A stretch of 23,100 bases of DNA from Candidatus Cloacimonadota bacterium (GCA_028681035.1 JAQUJJ010000054.1:1-23100); one strand, 5' to 3'. Shown: positions 7,772-15,992, numbered from the stretch's first letter. Program-made: numbers and translations. The notes: generated by a model not told the origin, from the sequence alone.

Positions 7772-8620
7772 ATGCCGGAGATAAAACAGCTTACACAAAT
7801 AGCTAAAGCCTTAACAAACGGGCGAATAAATAGAATTAAACACTTTACCGCCAATATTCCTATCTTGATAGAAAAGAAGAGTTTCATAGTTAAAACAGCC
7901 GATTCTCCGGAAGAATTACACGAGGCTTTGAAACTAAGACACGACGTTTTCTTGATGGAACTACTAAAAAGAAAGAAAAGATCAGGTATCGATAAGGACA
8001 GATTTGATAAACACTGTGATCACCTGATTATTATCGATAAGCGCATTAACAAGATAATCGGAACATACCGTCTTCAATCCTCTGGACGCACCAATAAATG
8101 GTACACTGCCACCGAGTTTCATATGCGATATATTAAAAAACTACCCGGTATTAAACTGGAATTAGGGCGGGCTTGCGTGCATCCTGAACACCGTAATGGC
8201 GTAACTATTTCGCTGCTCTGGGAAGGGATTAATGCGTATATCGTCGCCACAGGAAGTAGCTATCTCTTTGGATGTTCCAGTATCAAAACCATGGATAGGG
8301 ACGAAATTAGGCAAATCTACGCATACCTGATGCAGAATGGTCACATTTCCGATTGCCATAGAGTTCGCCCCAAATCTAAATTTAAAGTTCCTGGTTTTAA
8401 ACGCTTTTCTCGGCTTAACCCCCTGCATAGCCAAACACCTATTGAACACCAGATTATGCGGGAAATTATTCCCTCACTGCTTGCCTCATATCTTAGGGTT
8501 GGGGCAAAAGTTTGCGGAGTTCCAGCATTAGATAAAAGCTTTAAATGCATAGATTTCCTTACCCTGATGAAAGTGGATGATATGAACCAAGCATATCAAC
8601 GGAAACAAAAAACGGATTAA
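7772..8620 (+). CDS. GNAT-type N-acyltransferase, GlsB/OlsB-like (amino-acid lipid synthesis)
   Basis: 282 aa, belonging to the hemolysin/OlsB acetyltransferase-like family. Its landmarks are 'ALKLRHDVFLMEL' (the conserved RY.VF-like start), 'DHLIIIDKRINKIIGTYRL', 'KLELGRACVHPEHRNG' and 'YLFGCSSI'. Family members transfer a 3-hydroxyacyl chain from acyl-carrier protein to the amino group of ornithine (OlsB) or glycine (GlsB), the first step of amino-acid-containing membrane lipids. The adjacent PlsC-like gene, 12 nt downstream, would supply the second, O-acyl chain, and this pairing strengthens the call. Glycine is somewhat more likely than ornithine because GlsB/GlsA is the Bacteroidota arrangement, but the sequence does not decide this. 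The start is supported by 'ggag' 8 nt upstream. It is probably the first gene of a run to 11917. Confidence 0.78.
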   Translation: MPEIKQLTQIAKALTNGRINRIKHFTANIPILIEKKSFIVKTADSPEELHEALKLRHDVFLMELLKRKKRSGIDKDRFDKHCDHLIIIDKRINKIIGTYRLQSSGRTNKWYTATEFHMRYIKKLPGIKLELGRACVHPEHRNGVTISLLWEGINAYIVATGSSYLFGCSSIKTMDRDEIRQIYAYLMQNGHISDCHRVRPKSKFKVPGFKRFSRLNPLHSQTPIEHQIMREIIPSLLASYLRVGAKVCGVPALDKSFKCIDFLTLMKVDDMNQAYQRKQKTD

Positions 8621-8632
8621 AGGTACTATTGC

Positions 8633-9400
8633 ATGCGCAGAATAAGACACTTCTTCTGGCACTTGCTACTGGTTTTTGATTTCTTTTTCAGTGCTTTCCT
8701 TATCCAGCTTAGCACCCGAAACGATGTTATTCTAAGGCATCGCCTAGTTAAAAATACTAACCGCATTGGACACAAATTCCTGAAAGCATTTGGGATAACA
8801 TTAACAGTTAAACATGCGGAAAGACTAGATGAGTTTAAAGATAAAAACTACCTTGCAGTTGCTAATCATGTCTCATATACCGATATTATCATGCTAGCTT
8901 CGCTAGATAATTTCGTGTTTATTACTTCCGTGGAAATGGGAAATAACGTCTTTTTGGGCAGCATTACCAAACTAGGCGGCTGTCTATTCACAGACCGAAA
9001 GAAGTTTGTATCTCTCCCCCAAGAAATAAAGAAGTTTGCCAATACTATTAAAACTGGCTTTAAGGTTATACTTTTCCCAGAAGGCACCAGCACCAATGGC
9101 GATACCGTGAAAGAGTTCCGAAAGTCACTTTTTCAGGTTGCACTTCTTGCTAATTGCCCGATTTTACCAATATGTATTCGATATAAGACTATGGATGGTA
9201 AGCCGATAGATACTAGTAACCGAGATTTGGTATATTGGTATGGCGATATGGAATTTGCTCCTCATTTCATGAAGCTCTTAGGGCACACTCTGGAAGTGGA
9301 AATAGAAATTCTAGACCCAGTATATGAACTTGGCACAAAAACGCGCCAGGAGCTATCAAATGGCGTTTATGAGCAAATCTACGCTTGCTACCACAAATGA
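8633..9400 (+). CDS. PlsC-like 1-acyl-sn-glycerol-3-phosphate / lyso-lipid O-acyltransferase (GlsA/OlsA-like)
   Basis: 255 aa. The acyltransferase motif HX4D is His79-Asp84 in 'NHVSYTD'. Motif III is 'LFPEGTSTNG' (147-156) and the 'ILPICIRY' block follows, so all the catalytic parts are present. An N-terminal hydrophobic segment (about residues 6-24) should anchor it to the inner membrane. By position next to the GlsB/OlsB-like gene it most likely adds the second acyl chain to a lyso-amino-acid lipid. A role as an ordinary lysophosphatidic acid acyltransferase is the alternative. 'aaagg' upstream of the ATG overlaps the end of the preceding gene. Confidence 0.82.
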   Translation: MRRIRHFFWHLLLVFDFFFSAFLIQLSTRNDVILRHRLVKNTNRIGHKFLKAFGITLTVKHAERLDEFKDKNYLAVANHVSYTDIIMLASLDNFVFITSVEMGNNVFLGSITKLGGCLFTDRKKFVSLPQEIKKFANTIKTGFKVILFPEGTSTNGDTVKEFRKSLFQVALLANCPILPICIRYKTMDGKPIDTSNRDLVYWYGDMEFAPHFMKLLGHTLEVEIEILDPVYELGTKTRQELSNGVYEQIYACYHK

Positions 9401-9476
9401 TACCTTTTGTTCTGGTTGACAGGAACGGCTCGTCATAATACTTAGCATATGCTACTTTAAATAGGAGATTAGTAAA

Positions 9477-9671
9477 ATGAGTAAAAAAAACAAAGACCGG
9501 CTCCACCTCGGTAAGATTAACTATCTTTTACTTTTACTTGCCACAATATTGCTTGCAGTTGGTTACTTTATCATGTCCTTTAATGAGATAGTAATCTCAC
9601 CCGTTATTCTAGCGGTTGTTTATGTGATAGTAATCCCTTTTGCTCTCCTATACCAGCCCAAGAAACGCTAA
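9477..9671 (+). CDS. Small membrane protein with two transmembrane segments (DUF3098-like, tentative)
   Basis: 64 aa with a basic N-terminus (MSKKNKDRLHLGK), then two hydrophobic helices (about residues 15-33 and 38-58) and a short basic tail, so both ends probably face the cytoplasm. The 'GYFIMSFNEI.ISPVILAVVYVIVI' pattern is like the small DUF3098-type membrane proteins of Bacteroidota. The match is by eye and the function is unknown. It has one of the strongest ribosome-binding sites in the window ('aggag' 9 nt before ATG), and it ends 3 nt before the DUF58 gene, which argues that it is real and translated together with it. A TTGACA box at 9416-9421 in the 76-nt gap upstream could be an internal promoter, but its -10 partner is poor. 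Confidence 0.7.
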   Translation: MSKKNKDRLHLGKINYLLLLLATILLAVGYFIMSFNEIVISPVILAVVYVIVIPFALLYQPKKR

Positions 9672-9674
9672 AAC

Positions 9675-10553
9675 ATGCCACTTTTAAGCGAAGAAGCACT
9701 AATAAGACTTAACAAGTTTCAGCTTTCTGTAAAGAGTATTGTGGAAGGCTTCCTCGTCGGCTTGCATAAGTCCCCGTATCACGGCTTTAGCGCAGAGTTT
9801 TCTGACCATCGTCAGTACAATCCTGGAGAACCACTTAAAGATATGGATTGGAAAGTATTGGCAAAGACAAACCGCTATTACGTAAAGCGTTATGAAGAGG
9901 AAACTAACCTTCGCAGCTATATCCTTCTGGATCACAGCAAGTCCATGTTCTTTGGCTCTGGTAAAAACAGTAAGATAGATTATGCTACTCGCTTGGCAGG
10001 TGCGCTTGCGTGGTTGATGATTTCCCAGAAAGATGCTACAGGTCTTTATACTTTCAACAACAAAATAACCTCTGCTTTCCCTCCCAAGGCTATTCGGAGC
10101 TACACAGCACAGCTATTTGCACGTTTATTAGAGCTTACTCCCGAAGATAGCACTGATATATTGATACCCTTACACCAGATAGCAGAGCTTATTCGTAAAA
10201 GAAGCTTGGTTGTACTGATTAGTGACCTGCTTGATGAGCCGGAAAACATCCTTGCTGCGCTTAAGCATTTCCGTGCAAGACACCATGAAGTGCTTGTGTT
10301 TCATATAGTGGATATGCAAGAAGAAGTGTTTGATTTTAAACGAGAAACGGAATTTGTGGATAGCGAGACAGGGGAGAAGATTACCGTCTCTCCCTGGCAA
10401 ATACGCAAGGAATACCTAGAGAACTATATCGCTTTCACCAATTACTTGAAGAGTGAATGTTACAAGAACCAAATTGAATACAATCCCGTATCTACATCTA
10501 CACCCCTTGAAGACTTACTGCTAAAGTACCTAGTTAAAAGACAACGAGGCTAA
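9675..10553 (+). CDS. DUF58 family protein with von Willebrand A-like fold
   Basis: 292 aa. The DUF58 signature is strong: 'GLHKSPYHGFSAEFSDHRQY' (29-48) continuing into 'YNPGEPLKDMDWKVLAKTNR' (48-67). A vWA-like domain follows with the metal-site motif DxSxS as Asp86-His-Ser-Lys-Ser90, plus 'VVLISDLLDEP' as the later acidic strand end. DUF58 proteins usually sit beside a MoxR-type AAA ATPase, with which they are thought to act in protein maturation or cell-envelope assembly. No moxR gene is in the window, so that partner would have to be elsewhere. It is flanked by the small membrane protein (3 nt upstream) and the fumarase alpha gene (3 nt downstream). Confidence 0.85.
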   Translation: MPLLSEEALIRLNKFQLSVKSIVEGFLVGLHKSPYHGFSAEFSDHRQYNPGEPLKDMDWKVLAKTNRYYVKRYEEETNLRSYILLDHSKSMFFGSGKNSKIDYATRLAGALAWLMISQKDATGLYTFNNKITSAFPPKAIRSYTAQLFARLLELTPEDSTDILIPLHQIAELIRKRSLVVLISDLLDEPENILAALKHFRARHHEVLVFHIVDMQEEVFDFKRETEFVDSETGEKITVSPWQIRKEYLENYIAFTNYLKSECYKNQIEYNPVSTSTPLEDLLLKYLVKRQRG

Positions 10554-10556
10554 CAA

Positions 10557-11408
10557 ATGGGCTTGCGCTTTATATCTGACTTCGAAGTAGAAGAGAGAGT
10601 ATTTAAAGCAATCGAATACATAAGCTACCATCTTGATCCAGATATCAAGCCCGTATTAGACAATGCTTATTTAGATGAAAATGACCCACTTGCTAAAGAC
10701 GTGCTTTCAAGCATTATCGCCAACATAGGATTAGCCAAAACTAATCTAATCCCATTATGCCAAGATACCGGCAGCTTGGTTGTATTCGCTGAAATTGGTA
10801 ACCAGCTTATTATTGAAGGCAGAACCTTGGAGCAAACTATCAACGATGCCTTAAACAGAGCAACGGAAGCTTGCTATTTAAGAGCTTCTGTGTTAACTGA
10901 CCCGCTACTCAACCGAGTAAACAGCGGGAACAACTGCCCTGCTATCGTACACACCAAGATAGTAGCAGGCGAAAAACTGCATCTACATATTGCTCAAAAA
11001 GGTGGTGGAGCGGAAAACATGAGCCGTTTGAAGATGTTTAACCCTTCTGCATGTCCTTGTGATGTTGTAGATTATGCGGTAGAAACTGTTTTTTTAGCAG
11101 GTTCCAAAGCTTGCCCTCCCCTCATTGTTGGAATCGGCATTGGTGGCAACTTTGAGCAGTGTGCGTTGCTTGCCAAGGAAGCACTCTTTGATAATCTGGA
11201 TGCGAGAAACCCAGAGCCAGTTTATGAGAAACTGGAAGAGGATATCCTTGCAGCAATCAACCTAACTGGGATTGGAGCACAGGGTATGGGAGGCAAGCTT
11301 ACTGCGTTAGCAGTTCATATCAAAACCGCACCCTGCCATATTGCTTCATTACCTGTTGCGGTTAACCTGCAATGCCATTCTCACCGTCATCTTAAATTCA
11401 CAATATAA
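10557..11408 (+). CDS. Class I fumarate hydratase, alpha subunit (N-terminal domain type)
   Basis: 283 aa, matching the separate alpha subunit of the iron-sulfur fumarase/L-tartrate dehydratase family. Cys68 in 'PLCQDTG', Cys186 in 'ACPPLIVGIGIGG' and Cys260 in 'APCHIASLPVAV' are the likely ligands of the [4Fe-4S] cluster that binds the substrate. 'QKGGGAENMS' is the family's glycine-rich substrate loop. With the beta subunit it would interconvert fumarate and malate in central carbon metabolism; tartrate dehydratase is the less likely alternative. The oxygen-sensitive cluster type fits an anaerobe. It starts 3 nt after the DUF58 gene and is followed after 5 nt by the beta subunit gene. Confidence 0.9.
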   Translation: MGLRFISDFEVEERVFKAIEYISYHLDPDIKPVLDNAYLDENDPLAKDVLSSIIANIGLAKTNLIPLCQDTGSLVVFAEIGNQLIIEGRTLEQTINDALNRATEACYLRASVLTDPLLNRVNSGNNCPAIVHTKIVAGEKLHLHIAQKGGGAENMSRLKMFNPSACPCDVVDYAVETVFLAGSKACPPLIVGIGIGGNFEQCALLAKEALFDNLDARNPEPVYEKLEEDILAAINLTGIGAQGMGGKLTALAVHIKTAPCHIASLPVAVNLQCHSHRHLKFTI

Positions 11409-11413
11409 ACGCT

Positions 11414-11917
11414 ATGAAAGAGTATCATTTCAACCTTCCTCTTCTGCAAAGCGATATTGAGATGCTTTCTGCGGGGGATAAAGTGTATCTTAGCGGCGAA
11501 GTCTTTACAGCCCGTGACGTAGTTCACGCGAGACTGGAAACATTGATTCAAAACGACCAATCGCTACCTTTCAACCTAGCTACTGCTTGCATATTCTATT
11601 GCGGACCTAGCCCCACTCCCGCAGGGAAGATCTGCGGTGCTATTGGTCCTACAACAAGTGCCAGGATGGATAAATACACCCCCTTGCTTCTTGAACACGG
11701 TTTAAGGGTGATGATAGGCAAGGGTAATCGTAGCGAAGAGGTCAAGCAGGCGATTATAGATTATGGAGCTGTGTATTTTGTTTGTATCGGTGGAGCCTCT
11801 GCCTTGCTAAGCCAATCTGTTGTTTCACGTGAAACATTCATGTGGGATGACCTGGGTGCTGAAGCAATACATCGCTTGATAGTAAGAGACTTACCAGCAT
11901 ATGTAGCAATAGTTTAA
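11414..11917 (+). CDS. Class I fumarate hydratase, beta subunit (C-terminal domain type)
   Basis: 167 aa. It shows the beta-domain landmarks 'GEVFTARDVVHARL', 'FYCGPSPTPAGKICGAIGPTTSARMDKYTP' (quoted in part: GPTTSARMD), 'MIGKGNRS' and 'VYFVCIGGASALLSQSV'. This domain contributes catalytic residues to the active site formed with the alpha subunit. It is slightly shorter than many homologues (about 180 aa) but has no missing block. The stop at 11915-11917 lies 1 bp from the stop of the convergent RNase HIII gene, so no terminator fits between them and the two transcripts must overlap at their 3' ends. Confidence 0.9.
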   Translation: MKEYHFNLPLLQSDIEMLSAGDKVYLSGEVFTARDVVHARLETLIQNDQSLPFNLATACIFYCGPSPTPAGKICGAIGPTTSARMDKYTPLLLEHGLRVMIGKGNRSEEVKQAIIDYGAVYFVCIGGASALLSQSVVSRETFMWDDLGAEAIHRLIVRDLPAYVAIV

Positions 11918-11918
11918 G

Positions 11919-12863
11919 TTACTTCTTTAAGCGTTCTTTAACTTGTAAGCTGGTTTTAAAGTGCAGCTTTGCCACTTCCCCAAGCCGCTCCATTCCATAT
12001 TGTTTGGCAAATTCCACCGCAGTTTTAATAACTATAGCATTGGCACCTTTGGGGAAATCTATCTTGTAGAACTTCCGCATAGATGCAAAGGTTTCTAAGA
12101 AATGATATCTGGCAATAATAGATGCTGCGGCAACAGCAAGATCACGTTCAGCACCTGTTCTCTCGATGCAGGGATAGGGAACTTCCTTCTTCTTAAGCGC
12201 AAGCCTTACTTTTTGAGAAGGACTAAACTGATCAACTAGTATTCCTTGCACACTGGGCTGTGTTTTCAGCAGGTTTTGTATATTAGTGCTATGTAGCCAT
12301 GCAAGAAGGTCATTGAGATTCTTGTTTTCTTTCTTAAACTTAGCGATAAGCTCATTGTACTTTGCAGGTTTTAGCACGATACAGGAAATACGCTTTGCAT
12401 AATTCTGGTGCAGTGCCTTTGCTATCGTTACTATTTCGGTGTCTTTTAGTAACTTGCTATCTTTAATACTCAAGGCTTTGAAATTGGCTGATAGTGAATC
12501 GTCATAGGCGAAGGCACAAACAACCGGAGCACCGAAATAATCGCCCTTTCCACATTCATCGCTGCCAATCCACGATGTCCAACTATGAAATCCCACATTC
12601 TCTATTTTAGGAGAGCGCAGATTATTAGTTACTTTTAAGATAAAGTCATATAATTGACCCTCTTTCACACCCCCAACAACTACGCTTAAACCTTTCTTTT
12701 CAGAGTAATAGATATTCAGCACTACCTTATTAGCATCTTGTGAAAGCCGAAGCTGAACTCCATAGGCGATTTCTCGTTGTTCATCGCAGGATATTCCGCC
12801 CTTATTAAGAATAGGATATAGACTAGCTAAGTAGTGTTCGAGTTCCTTATGCACGGTGTTCAT
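11919..12863 (-). CDS. rnhC: Ribonuclease HIII
   Basis: 314 aa. The first about 90 residues form the N-terminal substrate-binding (TBP-like) domain typical of RNase HIII and absent from HII. The catalytic core follows with 'GSDECGKGDYFGAPV' (100-114). The acidic residues Asp102, Glu103, Asp211 (in 'ILVDQFS') and Asp241 (in 'ERDLAVAAASIIAR') match the DEDD set and spacing of characterised RNase HIII enzymes. It cleaves the RNA strand of RNA-DNA hybrids, for example at R-loops and primers. Its start overlaps the end of folC by 17 bp, implying translational coupling, and no clear ribosome-binding site of its own is visible. Confidence 0.92.
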   Translation of the reverse strand: MNTVHKELEHYLASLYPILNKGGISCDEQREIAYGVQLRLSQDANKVVLNIYYSEKKGLSVVVGGVKEGQLYDFILKVTNNLRSPKIENVGFHSWTSWIGSDECGKGDYFGAPVVCAFAYDDSLSANFKALSIKDSKLLKDTEIVTIAKALHQNYAKRISCIVLKPAKYNELIAKFKKENKNLNDLLAWLHSTNIQNLLKTQPSVQGILVDQFSPSQKVRLALKKKEVPYPCIERTGAERDLAVAAASIIARYHFLETFASMRKFYKIDFPKGANAIVIKTAVEFAKQYGMERLGEVAKLHFKTSLQVKERLKK

Positions 12864-14127
12864 ACGCTTGCAGCACTTCGCCTACTGTATAAAGTGACCC
12901 ACCAGCTACGAGTACATCATCTGGCTTACATTCACTAAGTGCAAGTTTTAGTGCTTCGGCAACTGACACCGATGTTTTGTATGGCACAGCATACTTTTTT
13001 ACAGCAGCCACTTGCGCTTCCACAGTAGCTGCTCTGTCAGATTGGTTTTGAGCAATATAGAGGACATCTGCATGAGAGCAGAAGAGATGGATCATTTCGC
13101 TGTAGTCTTTATCGCCAAGAATAGAGATGATAAACTTTAGCTTACGCTTAGGAAACATGGTTGCCAGAGTCTTCATTAGCGCAGTAACGCCATGTACATT
13201 ATGCGCACCATCAATAATTAACACTGGTGATGTGGATAGCACCTGCATCCTCCCCTGCCAATTGATGCTTTGCAAAGCTTTTCGCACAAACTCTTCCTGA
13301 ACTTTTAAGCCTTTGCTTTTGGCATATAAAATAAAAGCAGTTAAAGCCGTGCTAAGGTTAATCGCTTGATGCTCTCCAATCAGATTAGCTCTCAAACTTC
13401 TAAAGCTGTATCCTTCATAACTATAGTCAAAGTTCAATCCGTCTAATTGGTCGCTATTTACCTCTGCATTCCACTCTTGATTATAGCGATATACGGGAGC
13501 TTTATATGCCAGTGCCACCGTTTCAATGATACTTCTGGGTGATTCTTCGATATTTCCAAGTACCAAGGGAATGCCTGGTTTGATTATTCCAGCCTTCTCA
13601 CCAGCGATTATCTCTAGAGTACCGCCCAGAGTTTTAACATGATCCAGCCCGATGTTGGTTATTACTTCCACATTTGGGTTAAACAGGTTGGTAGCATCGA
13701 GTCTTCCGCCTAAGCCGACCTCTATCACTGCCACCTGCGTTTTCCTCTCTGCAAAGATGCCAAATGCGATTGCAGTGGTAATCTCGAAAAAGGACGCATC
13801 CCATTTTTCAAACAATGTCTCGTATTTATGAAAAGCATTCAGTATTGTCTCAAAAGGCAGTTCTTCGCCATCAATACGAAAGCGTTCTGTGTAGCTGATT
13901 AGGTGTGGAGATGTATTTAGAGCGGTGCTAAGCCCATGCGCCAAGCATAATGCCTCCAAGGCGGCACACACGCTTCCTTTTCCATTAGTTCCTGCTACAT
14001 GAAATCCGTTTAAATCTTTTTCTGGACTACCCATATCGGCAAGCAAGCCTGTCATGCGTGATAGTTCCAGCTTCACGTTACCTGAGTATTTCTTGTATAT
14101 GTGATTCAGAAATTCTTTATAAAGCAT
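12847..14127 (-). CDS. folC: Bifunctional dihydrofolate synthase / folylpolyglutamate synthase
   Basis: 426 aa, normal family length. The Mur-ligase-like ATP site is 'GTNGKGS' at residues 46-52. Further landmarks are 'TSPHLISYTERFRIDG', 'FEITTAIAF', 'VEVGLGGRLDATN' (family consensus IEVGLGGR), 'NIGLDH', 'GEKAGIIKPG' and 'IDGAHN' in the C-terminal domain. The enzyme joins glutamate to dihydropteroate and extends the glutamate tail of folates in the cytoplasm. The upstream ribosome-binding site is weak ('gggat'). It overlaps rnhC, and the two probably form one transcript. Confidence 0.93.
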   Translation of the reverse strand: MLYKEFLNHIYKKYSGNVKLELSRMTGLLADMGSPEKDLNGFHVAGTNGKGSVCAALEALCLAHGLSTALNTSPHLISYTERFRIDGEELPFETILNAFHKYETLFEKWDASFFEITTAIAFGIFAERKTQVAVIEVGLGGRLDATNLFNPNVEVITNIGLDHVKTLGGTLEIIAGEKAGIIKPGIPLVLGNIEESPRSIIETVALAYKAPVYRYNQEWNAEVNSDQLDGLNFDYSYEGYSFRSLRANLIGEHQAINLSTALTAFILYAKSKGLKVQEEFVRKALQSINWQGRMQVLSTSPVLIIDGAHNVHGVTALMKTLATMFPKRKLKFIISILGDKDYSEMIHLFCSHADVLYIAQNQSDRAATVEAQVAAVKKYAVPYKTSVSVAEALKLALSECKPDDVLVAGGSLYTVGEVLQAYEHRA

Positions 14128-14176
14128 AGTTTATCCCATCGTTGATTATAGGTATATCTTGTTTTTAAGCAGGTAT

Positions 14177-14221
14177 AAAAAAAGCTCAAACCGCATCAAT
14201 ACTATCAGATGCCGTTTGAAC
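14177..14221 (-). terminator. Intrinsic terminator of the pilin-like gene run
   Basis: Read on the minus strand, arms 14221-14208 and 14197-14184 form a 14-bp stem with one G-U pair and one mismatch around a 10-nt loop. A run of seven T residues (14183-14177) follows directly. It lies 24 bp beyond the stop of the 219-aa gene and 50 bp before the folC start, so it should separate the two transcripts. On the plus strand no comparable T-run follows. Confidence 0.8.
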
Positions 14222-14244
14222 TTCATTGTTATATTTATGGTTAT

Positions 14245-14904
14245 TTAATCTGCTACGCTTGGCTCTGGTGCGCCAAACTTATCGGGAAAAAGCATCGCAC
14301 GCAAGGCAGTGGAATCGGCTTTACGCTTTTGGAAGGCATTAGCATCAGTTTTCCATATCTCGATATACTTTTTCAGATATTCCTCTTTGCGAGCACCGTT
14401 TGAGCCGGTCTCTTTGTCAATATAATCCATATCCTCAATCATATAATTCTGCAACTGAGTGGGATCCATATTTTCATAGAAAGCCTTGGGAATATTGTGT
14501 TTATAGAACCCGCTCAAGTTTGGACATAAAACAATAACGCCGTAGTTGTGTTTCACTTCTGTGCCAATCTTATCCTCTACATATTTTCCATAAACGATGT
14601 ATTCGCTTTTTTGGCGTGACGTTTCTGGGCAATATTTCAATGTAGCCAGATACTTGTTTTTGGTATCCTGCTTTTTGGGAGTTTTGATGAGCAAGGTAAT
14701 ATCACCATTGAAGTCAGCATTAGTATCCCTCATATAATCGGTTGTCGCCACCCAGATTTGCTTCATGTTATTGATGCAATCCTCTACGTTCTTTTCTTTA
14801 TCAAGATTGTAGAAATTGGGAACTGCCAAGATGAATACCAAGGCAACGAAAAGGATAATACTGAGTACAGTATAAACCGAGATTCCGCTTTGGTTATGCA
14901 GCAT
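14245..14904 (-). CDS. Membrane-anchored protein with pilin-like N-terminus
   Basis: 219 aa. Residues about 8-28 (GISVYTVLSIILFVALVFIL) make a single hydrophobic helix right after a short polar leader, followed by 'NMKQIWVATTDYMRD'. This resembles a type IV pilin or type II secretion pseudopilin, where the helix is followed by a soluble globular head. The leader 'MLHNQSG' ends in Gly like a prepilin, but the usual Glu at position +5 and the GFTLIE motif are absent, so processing by prepilin peptidase is doubtful. The head domain is not recognised. The ATG has a good 'caggag' site. It is the last gene of the ferritin-transglycosylase run (53 nt after the transglycosylase gene) and ends before a clear terminator. 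Confidence 0.65.
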   Translation of the reverse strand: MLHNQSGISVYTVLSIILFVALVFILAVPNFYNLDKEKNVEDCINNMKQIWVATTDYMRDTNADFNGDITLLIKTPKKQDTKNKYLATLKYCPETSRQKSEYIVYGKYVEDKIGTEVKHNYGVIVLCPNLSGFYKHNIPKAFYENMDPTQLQNYMIEDMDYIDKETGSNGARKEEYLKKYIEIWKTDANAFQKRKADSTALRAMLFPDKFGAPEPSVAD

Positions 14905-14957
14905 AAGTTACTCCTGAAATGATTTCTGCTTTAATGAAATTAGGGAGGGGATTCTCG

Positions 14958-15479
14958 TCAAGCCTTATTTTTGGGGGGAAGGATTTTATTGATATAGTTA
15001 TAAGTCTCCGGGATGTCTCTAAAACGGTTACGGTAGTCTTTTTCCGGCTCAATTTTCTTCCCCGCCATGCGTGTTGAAACTTTCGTCTCTCCCCAGTTAT
15101 AGGCTGCCAGCATTAGGCTCCAGTTACTGTTGTAACGTTCCCCCAGATACAAAAGATATTTTGCCGAAAGCTTAAGGTTGTAAAAAGGCACAAATAGCAT
15201 CCCGCGTTTATGTTTCTCTTGAATATAAAAAGCGGTTGGCTCCAAGATTTGCCCCAATCCAATAGCTTGAGCCGGGGAAATGGCAAAGGTGCGAAACGAA
15301 CTTTCTGTTTTAATCAAACGATAGAATATAACTGGATCTATCCCATAATAAATCGCCACACCAACCGTCATCAGCCGAACGGATATGGGATTGTAAACCA
15401 CAATCAACAAAATAAGCAGTGTCAAAATAACCATAGTGATTATTCTGGCACTGCTATGCTTTTTCTTTTTATGCTTCAC
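14958..15479 (-). CDS. Membrane-anchored lytic transglycosylase (SLT domain)
   Basis: 173 aa. A very basic N-terminus and one transmembrane helix (about residues 13-30) precede a goose-lysozyme-like SLT domain. The catalytic Glu is Glu59 in 'LIKTESSFRTFAISPAQAIG', followed by 'GLGQILEPTA', 'MLAAYNWGETKV' and 'ETYNYINKIL', the usual motif order. It would cleave peptidoglycan with formation of 1,6-anhydromuramic ends at the outer face of the inner membrane. The start codon chosen is GTG at 15479-15477, which has no good ribosome-binding site; an internal ATG at residue 16 is an alternative that would leave out the basic stretch. It lies 24 nt after the ferritin-like gene. Enzymes of this kind often open the wall for trans-envelope assemblies, which fits the pilin-like neighbour (inference). 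Confidence 0.85.
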   Translation of the reverse strand: MKHKKKKHSSARIITMVILTLLILLIVVYNPISVRLMTVGVAIYYGIDPVIFYRLIKTESSFRTFAISPAQAIGLGQILEPTAFYIQEKHKRGMLFVPFYNLKLSAKYLLYLGERYNSNWSLMLAAYNWGETKVSTRMAGKKIEPEKDYRNRFRDIPETYNYINKILPPKNKA

Positions 15480-15503
15480 TTTAAGTGTTGTATATTAGTG
15501 CTG

Positions 15504-15992
15504 CTATCCTAGTTTCTTCTTAAAGTCGTTCAGTTTAAGCACATGAGAAACTTCTTCGTTAATAATCTTGCGCAGGATGTCCTTGGTTTTGGGGTTGCTA
15601 ATGTTATCTGCAATGGCGTGGAAATATAACAATGTATCCTTCTCGAATGTGATAGCGTTGTCCACCACTCCATGAATGTCCTTAGCCTCGGCAGCTAACT
15701 GTATGGCAGAGTGCTCGCTGTTGAAGATACGTCCTTCAACTATGGTTTTAAGGTATTCTGCTACAAGCTCCCAATCTTGAGATAACTGGAGCACCTCGTT
15801 GTCCAATTCGTCGCGCAGACTCAAAAACAGCTTTTCGTGGTTCAGTTCCTGATCACGCAGAAACTCTATAAATTCCTTTGCTTTGGGGTCTATATCTTTA
15901 CGTTTGGTTGCCTCATGGTAGAAAGCGAAACCGTTTTTCTCGATTTGCACTGCCATTTCGATTACTTCGTTAACAGAATAAACTGCCATCAT
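15504..15992 (-). CDS. Ferritin-like (rubrerythrin-type) diiron protein
   Basis: 162 aa forming a four-helix bundle. Metal ligands of the erythrin type are visible: Glu18 in 'QIEKNGFAFY', Glu49-x-x-His52 in 'QELNHEKLF', a Glu in 'AITFEKDTLLYFHAIA' and the ExxH of 'NEEVSHVLKL'. No C-terminal rubredoxin Cys pairs follow, so it is the short form without a rubredoxin domain. Such proteins act in peroxide or oxygen defence or iron handling in anaerobes; the specific role is inferred. The first two codons are ATG ATG, and the 'ggagg' box fits the second (15989) better than the first. A candidate promoter lies 38 to 65 bp upstream. It is the first gene of a minus-strand run with the transglycosylase and the pilin-like gene. 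Confidence 0.82.
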   Translation of the reverse strand: MMAVYSVNEVIEMAVQIEKNGFAFYHEATKRKDIDPKAKEFIEFLRDQELNHEKLFLSLRDELDNEVLQLSQDWELVAEYLKTIVEGRIFNSEHSAIQLAAEAKDIHGVVDNAITFEKDTLLYFHAIADNISNPKTKDILRKIINEEVSHVLKLNDFKKKLG

